A stretch of DNA of 64,000 nucleotides from assembly GCF_051401765.1 (NCBI RefSeq), contig NW_027480440.1, positions 3,286,001 to 3,350,000 of the forward strand. The letters are read 5' to 3'. Below the pieces are notes generated by a model, which searched no databases, was not told the DNA's origin, and worked only from the letters and a program-made list of their open reading frames with translations. Numbering within the stretch: position 1 is the first letter of the stretch; the number at the start of each line of letters is the position of its first letter. This document shows positions 13,399 through 25,714 of the stretch, one piece after another. The position numbers were made by a program, and so were the translations under genes. Source of the stretch: Calliopsis andreniformis (lineage: Eukaryota > Arthropoda > Insecta > Hymenoptera > Andrenidae).

Positions 13399-16300
13399 CC
13401 TCAATCTTCAATCCTCAATACTCAATCTTCAATCCTCAATCGTCAATCCTCAATCCTCCATCCTGAATCCTCAATACTCAATCCTCAATCCTCAATCCTC
13501 AATATTCAATCCTCAATACTCAATCTTCAATCCTCAATCCTCAATCCTCAATCCTCCATCCTGAAACCTCAATACTCAATCCTCAATCTTCAATCCTCAA
13601 TACTCAATCTTCAATCCTCAATCCTCGATCCTCAATCCTCAATCCTCATTCCTCAATCCTCAATAAGCAATCCTCAATCCTCAATCCTCAATCCTCAATC
13701 CTCAATTCTCAATCCTCAATCCTCAATCCTCAATCCTCAATCCTCAATCCTCAATCCTCAATCATCCACCTCAATCTTCAATACTCAATCCTCAATCCTC
13801 ATTCCTCAATCCTCAATACTCAACCATCAATCCTCAATTCTCAATCCTCAATCCTCAATATTCAACACACAATCCTCAACCATCAATTCTCAATACCCAA
13901 CCATCAATCCTCAATTATCAACACTCAATTGAATATCCTGAATTCTCATGGTTCAATACTCAATCCACATTATTCAATAATCAAATCTCAATCCTCAAAC
14001 ATCAATCCTCAACACTCAATCCACAACACTCAGTCCTCTCTCTTCAATCCTCCATCCTCAATCCTCATTCCTCAATCCTCAATGTTCAATCATCAATCCT
14101 CAATCCTCAGTCCTCAATCCTCAACCCTCAATCCTCAGTCATCAATCTTCAATCATCAATACTCAGTCTTCAATCCTCAATCTTCAATCCTTAATTCTCG
14201 ATCCTCAATCCTCAGTATTCAACACACAACCCTCAACCATCGATCCTCAATACTCAACCATCAATCCTCAATTCTCAATACTCAATAGAATATCCTGAAT
14301 TCTCATGATTCAATACTCAATCCACATTATTCAATAACCAAACCTCAATCCTCAAACATCAATCTTCAACACACAATCCTCAACACTTAGTCCTCTCTCT
14401 TCAATCCTCCATCCTCAGTCCTCAATCCTCAAGCGTCAACACTCAATCCTCAATCCTCAACCCTCAATCCTCAGTCCTCAAACCTCAATCCCGAATCCTC
14501 AATCCTGAATCCTCAATCTTCAGCCCTCAGTCCTCAACAATCATTTGTCAAACCTCAATCCTCAATAGAATATCCTCAATTCACTGCTTTCAATACTCAA
14601 TGCTCAATCTGCAGTCTTCAAATCTCTATCCACAAACATCAATTATCATCACTCAACCCTCAACACTCAGTCCTCAATGTTCAATCCTCAATTCGCAATT
14701 CTCAATCTTCAATCCTCAATCCTCAATCCTCAATCCTCAATCCTCAATCCTCAATCTTCAATCATCAATATTCAATCTTCAATCCTCAATCCACAATCCT
14801 CAATCCTCAATCCTCAATCCTCAATATTCAATCCTCAATCCTCGAACCTCAATCCTCAATTCTCAAACTTCAATCCTCAATACTCAATCCTCAATCCTCA
14901 ATCTTCAATCCTCAATCCTCAATCCTCAATCCTCAATCCTCAATCTTCAATCCTCAATACTCAATTTTCAATCCTCAATCCTCAATCTTCAATCCTCAAT
15001 CCTCATTCTCCAATCCTCAACACCCAATCCTCAATCTTCAATCCCAAATCATCAATCCTCAATTCTCAATCCTCAATCCCCAATCCTCAGACCTCAAACA
15101 TCAATACTCAACCCTCAGTCCTCGTCCTCAATCCACAACCCTCAATCCTCAATCCTCGATCTTCAATCATCAATACTCAATCTTCAATACTATCCTCAAT
15201 CCTCAATCCTCAATCCTCAATCCTTAACGTTCAACCTCAATACCCAATCATTAATCTTCAATCCTCAATCCTCAACCCACAATCCTCAATCCTCAATCCT
15301 CAGTCCTCAGTCCTCAAACCTCAATCCAAAATTCACAATCCTGAATCCTCAATCTTCAGCCCTGAGTCCTCAACAATCAGTTGTCAATCCTCAACCATCA
15401 ATAGAATATCCTCAATTCACAGTCTTCAATACTCAATACTCAATCTGCAATCTTCAACTCTCTATCCACAAACATCAATTCTCATCACTCAACCCTCAAC
15501 GCTCAGTCCCCAATCCTCAATCTTCATTCCTCAATCCTCAATCATTAATCCTCAATACTCAACCTTCAATCCTCAATACTCAATATTCAATACTAAATCC
15601 TCAATCCTGAATCCTCAATCCTCAGTCCTCAATCGTCAATCTTCAATCCTCAATACTCAATCTTCAATCCTCAATCCTCAATCCTCAATCCTCAATCCTC
15701 AATCCTCAATCTTCAATCCTCAATACTCAATCTTCAACCCTCAATCCTCAATCCAGAACCCTCGATCCTCAATCCTCAATCTTCAATCATCAATATTCAA
15801 TCTTCAGTCCGCAATCCTCAATCCTCAATCCTCAATCCTGAATCCTCAATGTTAAATCCGCAATACCCAACCCTCAATCTTCAATACTCAATCCTCAATA
15901 CCCAATCCTCAATCTTCAATCCCCAATCCTCAATCCTCAATTCTAAATCCTCAATCCTCAGTCCTCAGTCCTCAAACCACAATCCTCCGCCCTCAGCCCT
16001 CATCGTCAATCCTCAATCCTCAATCCTCAATTTTCAATCCTCAATAATCAATCTTCAATCCTCAATCCTCAATCCTCAATTCTCAATCCTCAATCGTCAG
16101 TCTTCAATCCTCAATACTCAATCTTCAATCCTGAATCATCAATCCTCAATCCTCAATCCTCATTCTTCAATCCTAAATACCCAATCCTCAATCTTCAATC
16201 CTCAATCCTCAATCCTCAATCCTCAATTCTCAATCCTCAATCCTCAGTCCTCAGTCCTCAAACCTCAATCCTCCGCCCTCAGCCCTCATCGTCAATCCTC

Positions 16301-19300
16301 AATCCTCAATCCTCAATTTTCAATCCTCAATAATCAATCTTCAATCCTCAATCCTCAATCCTCAATCCTCAATCCTCAATCCTCAGTCCCCAACCCTCAG
16401 TCCTCATCCTCAAACCTCAATCCTCAGTCCTCAGTCCTCAGTCATCAATCCTCAATCCTCAATCTTCAATCCTCAATACTCAATCTTCAATCCTCAATCG
16501 TCAATCCTCAATCCTCCATCCTGAATCCTCAATACTCAATCCTCAATCCTCAATCCTCAATATTCAATCCTCAATACTCAATCTTCAATCCTCAATCCTC
16601 AATCCTCAATCCTCCATCCTGAAACCTCAATACTCAATCCTCAATCTTCAATCCTCAATACTCAATCTTCAATCCTCAATCCTCGATCCTCAATCCTCAA
16701 TCCTCATTCCTCAATCCTCAATAAGCAATCCTCAATCCTCAATCCTCAATCCTCAATCCTCAATTCTCAATCCTCAATCCTCAATCCTCAATCCTCAATC
16801 CTCAATCCTCAATCCTCAATCATCCACCTCAATCTTCAATACTCAATCCTCAATCCTCATTCCTCAATCCTCAATACTCAACCATCAATCCTCAATTCTC
16901 AATCCTCAATCCTCAATATTCAACACACAATCCTCAACCATCAATTCTCAATACCCAACCATCAATCCTCAATTATCAACACTCAATTGAATATCCTGAA
17001 TTCTCATGGTTCAATACTCAATCCACATTATTCAATAATCAAATCTCAATCCTCAAACATCAATCCTCAACACTCAATCCACAACACTCAGTCCTCTCTC
17101 TTCAATCCTCCATCCTCAATCCTCATTCCTCAATCCTCAATGTTCAATCATCAATCCTCAATCCTCAGTCCTCAATCCTCAACCCTCAATCCTCAGTCAT
17201 CAATCTTCAATCATCAATACTCAGTCTTCAATCCTCAATCTTCAATCCTTAATTCTCGATCCTCAATCCTCAGTATTCAACACACAACCCTCAACCATCG
17301 ATCCTCAATACTCAACCATCAATCCTCAATTCTCAATACTCAATAGAATATCCTGAATTCTCATGATTCAATACTCAATCCACATTATTCAATAACCAAA
17401 CCTCAATCCTCAAACATCAATCTTCAACACACAATCCTCAACACTTAGTCCTCTCTCTTCAATCCTCCATCCTCAGTCCTCAATCCTCAAGCGTCAACAC
17501 TCAATCCTCAATCCTCAACCCTCAATCCTCAGTCCTCAAACCTCAATCCCGAATCCTCAATCCTGAATCCTCAATCTTCAGCCCTCAGTCCTCAACAATC
17601 ATTTGTCAAACCTCAATCCTCAATAGAATATCCTCAATTCACTGCTTTCAATACTCAATGCTCAATCTGCAGTCTACAAATCTCTATCCACAAACATCAA
17701 TTATCATCACTCAACCCTCAACACTCAGTCCTCAATGTTCAATCCTCAATTCGCAATTCTCAATCTTCAATCCTCAATCCTCAATCCTCAATCCTCAATC
17801 CTCAATCCTCAATCTTCAATCATCAATATTCAATCTTCAATCCTCAATCCACAATCCTCAATCCTCAATCCTCAATCCTCAATATTCAATCCTCAATCCT
17901 CGAACCTCAATCCTCAATTCTCAAACTTCAATCCTCAATACTCAATCCTCAATCCTCAATCTTCAATCCTCAATCCTCAATCCTCAATCCTCAATCCTCA
18001 ATCTTCAATCCTCAATACTCAATTTTCAATCCTCAATCCTCAATCTTCAATCCTCAATCCTCATTCTCCAATCCTCAACACCCAATCCTCAATCTTCAAT
18101 CCCAAATCATCAATCCTCAATTCTCAATCCTCAATCCCCAATCCTCAGACCTCAAACATCAATACTCAACCCTCAGTCCTCGTCCTCAATCCACAACCCT
18201 CAATCCTCAATCCTCGATCTTCAATCATCAATACTCAATCTTCAATACTATCCTCAATCCTCAATCCTCAATCCTCAATCCTTAACGTTCAACCTCAATA
18301 CCCAATCATTAATCTTCAATCCTCAATCCTCAACCCACAATCCTCAATCCTCAATCCTCAGTCCTCAGTCCTCAAACCTCAATCCAAAATTCACAATCCT
18401 GAATCCTCAATCTTCAGCCCTGAGTCCTCAACAATCAGTTGTCAATCCTCAACCATCAATAGAATATCCTCAATTCACAGTCTTCAATACTCAATACTCA
18501 ATCTGCAATCTTCAACTCTCTATCCACAAACATCAATTCTCATCACTCAACCCTCAACGCTCAGTCCCCAATCCTCAATCTTCATTCCTCAATCCTCAAT
18601 CATTAATCCTCAATACTCAACCTTCAATCCTCAATACTCAATATTCAATACTAAATCCTCAATCCTGAATCCTCAATCCTCAGTCCTCAATCGTCAATCT
18701 TCAATCCTCAATACTCAATCTTCAATCCTCAATCCTCAATCCTCAATCCTCAATCCTCAATCCTCAATCTTCAATCCTCAATACTCAATCTTCAACCCTC
18801 AATCCTCAATCCAGAACCCTCGATCCTCAATCCTCAATCTTCAATCATCAATATTCAATCTTCAGTCCGCAATCCTCAATCCTCAATCCTCAATCCTGAA
18901 TCCTCAATGTTAAATCCGCAATACCCAACCCTCAATCTTCAATACTCAATCCTCAATACCCAATCCTCAATCTTCAATCCCCAATCCTCAATCCTCAATT
19001 CTAAATCCTCAATCCTCAGTCCTCAGTCCTCAAACCACAATCCTCCGCCCTCAGCCCTCATCGTCAATCCTCAATCCTCAATCCTCAATTTTCAATCCTC
19101 AATAATCAATCTTCAATCCTCAATCCTCAATCCTCAATTCTCAATCCTCAATCGTCAGTCTTCAATCCTCAATACTCAATCTTCAATCCTGAATCATCAA
19201 TCCTCAATCCTCAATCCTCATTCTTCAATCCTAAATACCCAATCCTCAATCTTCAATCCTCAATCCTCAATCCTCAATCCTCAATTCTCAATCCTCAATC

Positions 19301-19480
19301 CTCAGTCCTCAGTCCTCAAACCTCAATCCTCCGCCCTCAGCCCTCATCGTCAATCCTCAATCCTCAATCCTCAATTTTCAATCCTCAATAATCAATCTTC
19401 AATCCTCAATCCTCAATCCTCAATCCTCAATCCTCAATCCTCAGTCCCCAACCCTCAGTCCTCATCCTCAAACCTCAATC
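13365..19480 (+). repeat. 3,058-bp tandem duplication, two copies
   Basis: About 13,365-16,423 is repeated directly as 16,423-19,480. A1 EcoRI sites (13,940 / 16,998), first B blocks (14,535 / 17,593), second B blocks (15,370 / 18,428) and the GTTAAATCCGC landmark (15,850 / 18,908) all give 3,058. Two changes separate this pair from H1 and are shared by both copies: TTCTAAATCC near 15,942 and 19,000, and CTCAGTCCCCAACCC near 16,382 and 19,440. Confidence 0.85.
13398..16423 (+). repeat. H4: higher-order copy 4, subfamily alpha
   Basis: H1 at offset 10,768 bp. A1 13,925-14,053, A2 14,281-14,408 (EcoRI 13,940 and 14,297), first B 14,535-14,673, second B 15,370-15,510. It keeps the 35-bp block and ATACTAAATCC (15,594). 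It ends at the 3,058-bp duplication junction. Confidence 0.85.
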
Positions 19481-19900
19481 CTCAACCCTCAATTCTCAAT
19501 CATCAAACCTCAATCCTCAATCTTCAATCCTCAATCCTCATTCCTTAATCCTCAATACTCAATCCTCAAACCTCAATACACAATCTTCAATCCTCAATCC
19601 TCAATCCTCAATCTTCAATCCTCAATAATCAATCTCCACTCCTAGATCCTCAATCCCCAATCCTCAATCCTTAATCCTCAATCTTCAATCCTCAATCCCC
19701 AGTCCTCAATCTTCAATCCTCAATGCTCAATCCTCAATCCTCAGTCCCCTGTCCTCAATCCTCAATCCTCAACCTTCAAACCTCAATCCTCAACCGTCAG
19801 TCCTCGTCCTCAATCCTCAACCCTCAATCCTCAATCCTCAACCTTCAATCATCGATACTCAATCTTCAATCCTCAATCCTCAATCCTCAATCCTCAATCC
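16456..19900 (+). repeat. H5: higher-order copy 5, subfamily alpha
   Basis: H1 at offset 13,826 bp. A1 16,983-17,111, A2 17,339-17,466 (EcoRI 16,998 and 17,355), first B 17,593-17,731, second B 18,428-18,568. A private base change gives GTCTACAAATC near 17,675 where the other copies have GTCTTCAAATC. Sequence downstream of the second B follows H1 as far as about 19,900, then switches to the start of H6. Confidence 0.85.
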
Positions 19901-19911
19901 TCATTCCTCAA

Positions 19912-22740
19912 TCCTCAATCTTCAATCCTCAATACTCAATCTTCAATCCTCAATCGTCAATCCTCAATCCTCCATCCTGAATCCTCAATACTCAATCCTC
20001 AATCCTCAATCCTCAATATTCAATCCTCAATACTCAATCTTCAATCCTCAATCCTCAATCCTCAATCCTCCATCCTGAAACCTCAATACTCAATCCTCAA
20101 TCTTCAATCCTCAATACTCAATCTTCAATCCTCAATCCTCGATCCTCAATCCTCAATCCTCATTCCTCAATCCTCAATAAGCAATCCTCAATCCTCAATC
20201 CTCAATCCTCAATCCTCAATTCTCAATCCTCAATCCTCAATCCTCAATCCTCAATCCTCAATCCTCAATCCTCAATCATCCACCTCAATCTTCAATACTC
20301 AATCCTCAATCCTCATTCCTCAATCCTCAATACTCAACCATCAATCCTCAATTCTCAATCCTCAATCCTCAATATTCAACACACAACCCTCAACCATCAA
20401 TTCTCAATACCCAACCATCAATCCTCAATTATCAACACTCAATTGAATATCCTGAATTCTCATGGTTCAATACTCAATCCACATTATTCAATAATCAAAT
20501 CTCAATCCTCAAACATCAATCCTCAACACTCAATCCACAACACTCAGTCCTCTCTCTTCAATCCTCCATCCTCAATCCTCATTCCTCAATCCTCAATGTT
20601 CAATCATCAATCCTCAATCCTCAGTCCTCAATCCTCAACCCTCAATCCTCAGTCATCAATCTTCAATCATCAATACTCAGTCTTCAATCCTCAATCTTCA
20701 ATCCTTAATTCTCGATCCTCAATCCTCAGTATTCAACACACAACCCTCAACCATCGATCCTCAATGCTCAACCATCAATCCTCAATTCTCAATACTCAAT
20801 AGAATATCCTGAATTCTCATGATTCAATACTCAATCCACATTATTCAATAACCAAACCTCAATCCTCAAACATCAATCTTCAACACACAATCCTCAACAC
20901 TTAGTCCTCTCTCTTCAATCCTCCATCCTCAGTCCTCAATCCTCAAGCGTCAACACTCAATCCTCAATCCTCAACCCTCAATCCTCAGTCCTCAAACCTC
21001 AATCCCGAATCCTCAATCCTGAATCCTCAATCTTCAGCCCTCAGTCCTCAACAATCATTTGTCAAACCTCAATCCTCAATAGAATATCCTCAATTCACTG
21101 CTTTCAATACTCAATGCTCAATCTGCAGTCTTCAAATCTCTATCCACAAACATCAATTATCATCACTCAACCCTCAACACTCAGTCCTCAATGTTCAATC
21201 CTCAATTCGCAATTCTCAATCTTCAATCCTCAATCCTCAATCCTCAATCCTCAATCCTCAATCCTCAATCTTCAATCATCAATATTCAATCTTCAATCCT
21301 CAATCCACAATCCTCAATCCTCAATCCTCAATCCTCAATATTCAATCCTCAATCCTCGAACCTCAATCCTCAATTCTCAAACTTCAATCCTCAATACTCA
21401 ATCCTCAATCCTCAATCTTCAATCCTCAATCCTCAATCCTCAATCCTCAATCCTCAATCCTCAATCTTCAATCCTCAATCCTCATTCTCCAATCCTCAAC
21501 ACCCAATCCTCAATCTTCAATCCCAAATCATCAATCCTCAATTCTCAATCCTCAATCCCCAATCCTCAGACCTCAAACATCAATACTCAACCCTCAGTCC
21601 TCGTCCTCAATCCACAACCCTCAATCCTCAATCCTCGATCTTCAATCATCAATACTCAATCTTCAATACTATCCTCAATCCTCAATCCTCAATCCTCAAT
21701 CCTTAACGTTCAACCTCAATACCCAATCATTAATCTTCAATCCTCAATCCTCAACCCACAATCCTCAATCCTCAATCCTCAGTCCTCAGTCCTCAAACCT
21801 CAATCCAAAATTCACAATCCTGAATCCTCAATCTTCAGCCCTGAGTCCTCAACAATCAGTTGTCAATCCTCAACCATCAATAGAATATCCTCAATTCACA
21901 GTCTTCAATACTCAATACTCAATCTGCAATCTTCAACTCTCTATCCACAAACATCAATTCTCATCACTCAACCCTCAACGCTCAGTCCCCAATCCTCAAT
22001 CTTCATTCCTCAATCCTCAATCATTAATCCTCAATACTCAACCTTCAATCCTCAATACTCAATATTCAATACTCAATCCTCAATCCTGAATCCTCAATCC
22101 TCAGTCCTCAATCGTCAATCTTCAATCCTCAATACTCAATCTTCAATCCTCAATCCTCAATCCTCAATCCTCAATCCTCAATCCTCAATCTTCAATCCTC
22201 AATACTCAATCTTCAACCCTCAATCCTCAATCCAGAACCCTCGATCCTCAATCCTCAATCTTCAATCATCAATATTCAATCTTCAGTCCGCAATCCTCAA
22301 TCCTCAATCCTCAATCCTGAATCCTCAATGTTAAATCCGCAATACCCAACCCTCAATCTTCAATACTCAATCCTCAATACCCAATCCTCAATCTTCAATC
22401 CCCAATCCTCAATCCTCAATTCTCAATCCTCAATCCTCAGTCCTCAGTCCTCAAACCACAATCCTCCGCCCTCAGCCCTCATCGTCAATCCTCAATCCTC
22501 AATCCTCAATTTTCAATCCTCAATAATCAATCTTCAATCCTCAATCCTCAATCCTCAATTCTCAATCCTCAATCGTCAGTCTTCAATCCTCAATACTCAA
22601 TCTTCAATCCTGAATCATCAATCCTCAATCCTCAATCCTCATTCTTCAATCCTAAATACCCAATCCTCAATCTTCAATCCTCAATCCTCAATCCTCAATT
22701 CTCAATCCTCAATCCTCAGTCCTCAGTCCTCAAACCTCAA
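19912..22740 (+). repeat. H6: higher-order copy 6, subfamily beta
   Basis: A1 20,439-20,567, A2 20,795-20,922 (EcoRI 20,454 and 20,811), first B 21,049-21,187, second B 21,849-21,989. Beta markers are ACACACAACCC near 20,378, no 35-bp block, and ATACTCAATCC near 22,073. It shares TCAATGCTCAACC (near 20,765) only with H7, which supports their being duplicates of each other. Confidence 0.85.
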
Positions 22741-25714
22741 TCCTCGACACTCAGCCCTCATCCTCAATCCTCAATCCTCAATCCTCAATCCTCAACCTTC
22801 AATCCTCAATACTCAATCATCAATCCTCAATCCTCAGTCCCCAACCCTCAGTCCTCATCCTCAAACCTCAATCCTCAACCCTCAATTCTCAATCATCAAA
22901 CCTCAATCCTCAATCTTCAATCCTCAATCCTCATTCCTTAATCCTCAATACTCAATCCTCAAACCTCAATACACAATCTTCAATCCTCAATCCTCAATCC
23001 TCAATCTTCAATCCTCAATAATCAATCTCCACTCCTAGATCCTCAATCCCCAATCCTCAATCCTTAATCCTCAATCTTCAATCCTCAATCCCCAGTCCTC
23101 AATCTTCAATCCTCAATGCTCAATCCTCAATCCTCAGTCCCCTGTCCTCAATCCTCAATCCTCAACCTTCAAACCTCAATCCTCAACCGTCAGTCCTCGT
23201 CCTCAATCCTCAACCCTCAATCCTCAATCCTCAACCTTCAATCATCGATACTCAATCTTCAATCCTCAATCCTCAATCCTCAATCCTCAATCCTCAGTCC
23301 TCAATCTTCAATCCTCAATACTCAATCTTCAATCCTCAATCGTCAATCCTCAGTCCTCCATCCTGAATCCTCAATCCTCAATCCTCAATCCTCTATCCTC
23401 ATTCTTCAATCCTCAACACCCAGTGCTCAATCTTCAATCCTCAATCCACAACCCTCGATCCTCAATCCTCAATCTTCAATCATCAATATTCAATCTTCAG
23501 TCCGCAATCCTCAATCCTCAATCCTCAATCCTCAATCCTCAATGTTCAATCCGCAATACCCAATCCTCAATCTTCAATACTCAATCCTCAATACCCAATC
23601 CTCAATCTTCAATCCCCAATCCTCAATCCTCAATTCTCAATCCTCAATCCTCAGTCCTCAGTCCTCAAACCTCAATCCTCCGCCCTCAGCCCTCATCGTC
23701 AATCCTCAATCCTCAATCCTCAATTTTCAATCCTCAATAATCAATCTTCAATCCTCAATCCTCAATCCTCAATCCTCAATCCTCAATCCTCATTCCTCAA
23801 TCCTCAATGTTCGATCATCAATTCTCAATCCTCAGTCCTCAACACTCAATCCACAACACTCAGTCCTCTCTCTTCAATCCTCCATCCTCAATCCTCAATC
23901 CTGAAGCGTCAATCTTCAATCCTCAATACTCAAACCTCAATCCTCAGTCCTCAAAACTCAATCCCGAATCCTCAATCCTGAATCCTCATTCTTCAGCCCT
24001 CAGTCCTCAACAATCAATTGTCAATCCTCAATCCTCAACAGAATATCCTGAATTCACAGTTTTCAATACTCAATCCCCATTCTTCAATCTTCAAATCTCA
24101 ATACACAAACATCAATTCTCATCACTCAACCCTCAACACTCAGTCCTCAATCTTCAATCCTCAATCCTCAATCCTCAATCTTCATTCCTCAATACTCAAC
24201 CTTCAATCCTCAGTCCTCAATCCTCAATCCTAAATGATCAATCCTCATTCTTCAATCCTCAACACCCAGTGCTCAATCTTCAATCCTCAATCCACCACCC
24301 TCGATCCTCAATCCTCAATCTTCAATCATCAATATTCAATCTTCAGTCCGCAATCCTCAATCCTCAATCCTCAATCCTCAATCCTCAATGTTCAATCCGC
24401 AATACCCAATCCTCAATCTTCAATACTCAATCCTCAATACAAAATCCTCAATCTTCAATCCCCAATCCTCAATCCTCAATTCTCAATCCTCAATCCTCAG
24501 TCCACAGTCCTCAAACCTCAATCCTCCGCCCTCAGCCCTCATCGTCAATCCTCAATCCTCAATCCTCAATTTTCAATCCTCAATAATCAATCTTCAATCC
24601 TCAATCCTCAATCCTCAATCCTCAATCCTCAATCCTCAATCCTCAATTCTCAATCCTGAATCCTCAATCCTCAATCCTCAATCCTCAATCCTCAATCCTC
24701 AATCATCCACCTCAATCTTCAATACTCAATCCTCAATCCTCATTCCTCAATCCTCAATACTCAACCACCAATCCTCAATCCTCAATCCGCAATCCTCAAT
24801 CCTCAATCCTCAATCATCCACCTCTATCTTCAATCCTCAATCCTCATTCCTTAATCCTCAATACTCAATCCTCAAACCTCAATACACAATCTTCAATCCT
24901 CAATCCTCAATCCTCAATCTTCAATCCTCAATAATCAATCTCCACTCCTAGATCCTCAATCCCCAATCCTCAATCCTTAATCCTCAATCTTCAATCCTCA
25001 ATCCCCAGTCCTCAATCTTCAATCCTCAATGCTCAATCCTCAATCCTCAGTCCCCTGTCCTCAATCCTCAATCCTCAACCTTCAAACCTCAATCCTCAAC
25101 CGTCAGTCCTCGTCCTCAATCCTCAACCCTCAATCCTCAATCCTCAACCTTCAATCATCGATACTCAATCTTCAATCCTCAATCCTCAATCCTCAATCCT
25201 CAATCCTCAGTCCTCAATCTTCAATCCTCAATACTCAATCTTCAATCCTCAATCGTCAATCCTCAGTCCTCCATCCTGAATCCTCAATCCCCAATCCTCA
25301 ATCCTCTATCCTCATTCTTCAATCCTCAACACCCAGTGCTCAATCTTCAATCCTCAATCCACAACCCTCGATCCTCAATCCTCAATCCTCAATCATCAAT
25401 ATTCAATCTTCAGTCCGCAATCCTCAATCCTCAATCCTCAATCCTCAATCCTCAATGTTCAATCCGCAATACCCAATCCTCAATCTTCAATACTCAATCC
25501 TCAATACCCAATCCTCAATCTTCAATCCCCAATCCTCAATCCTCAATTCTCAATCCTCAATCCTCAGTCCTCAGTCCTCAAACCTCAATACTCCGCCCTC
25601 AGCCCTCATCGTCAATCCTCAATCCTCAATCCTCAATTTTCAATCCTCAATAATCAATCTTCAATCCTCAATCCTCAATCCTCAATCCTCAATCCTCAAT
25701 CCTCATTCCTCAAT
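22740..25714 (+). repeat. Inter-H mosaic with half A block and third type of B block
   Basis: This stretch joins R-type sequence (CAGTCCCCTGTCC near 23,131) to a half A block (about 23,838-23,880, only the CAACACTCAGTCCTCTCTC end). A B block of the GAATTCACAG type follows (24,008-24,147, EcoRI 24,050). From 24,246 it repeats 6,181 onward. No gene-like sequence is present. Confidence 0.75.

Larger units (their letters stand above)
10185..14940 (+). repeat. 2,377-bp tandem duplication, two copies
   Basis: Copy 1 runs from about 10,185 to 12,562 and copy 2 from there to about 14,940. Matching landmarks at exactly 2,377 bp are GAATCCTCGATACCC (10,353 region / 12,730 region), the A1 EcoRI sites (11,563 / 13,940) and the first B blocks (12,158 / 14,535). 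The junction near 12,560 removes the second B block from H3. Confidence 0.85.
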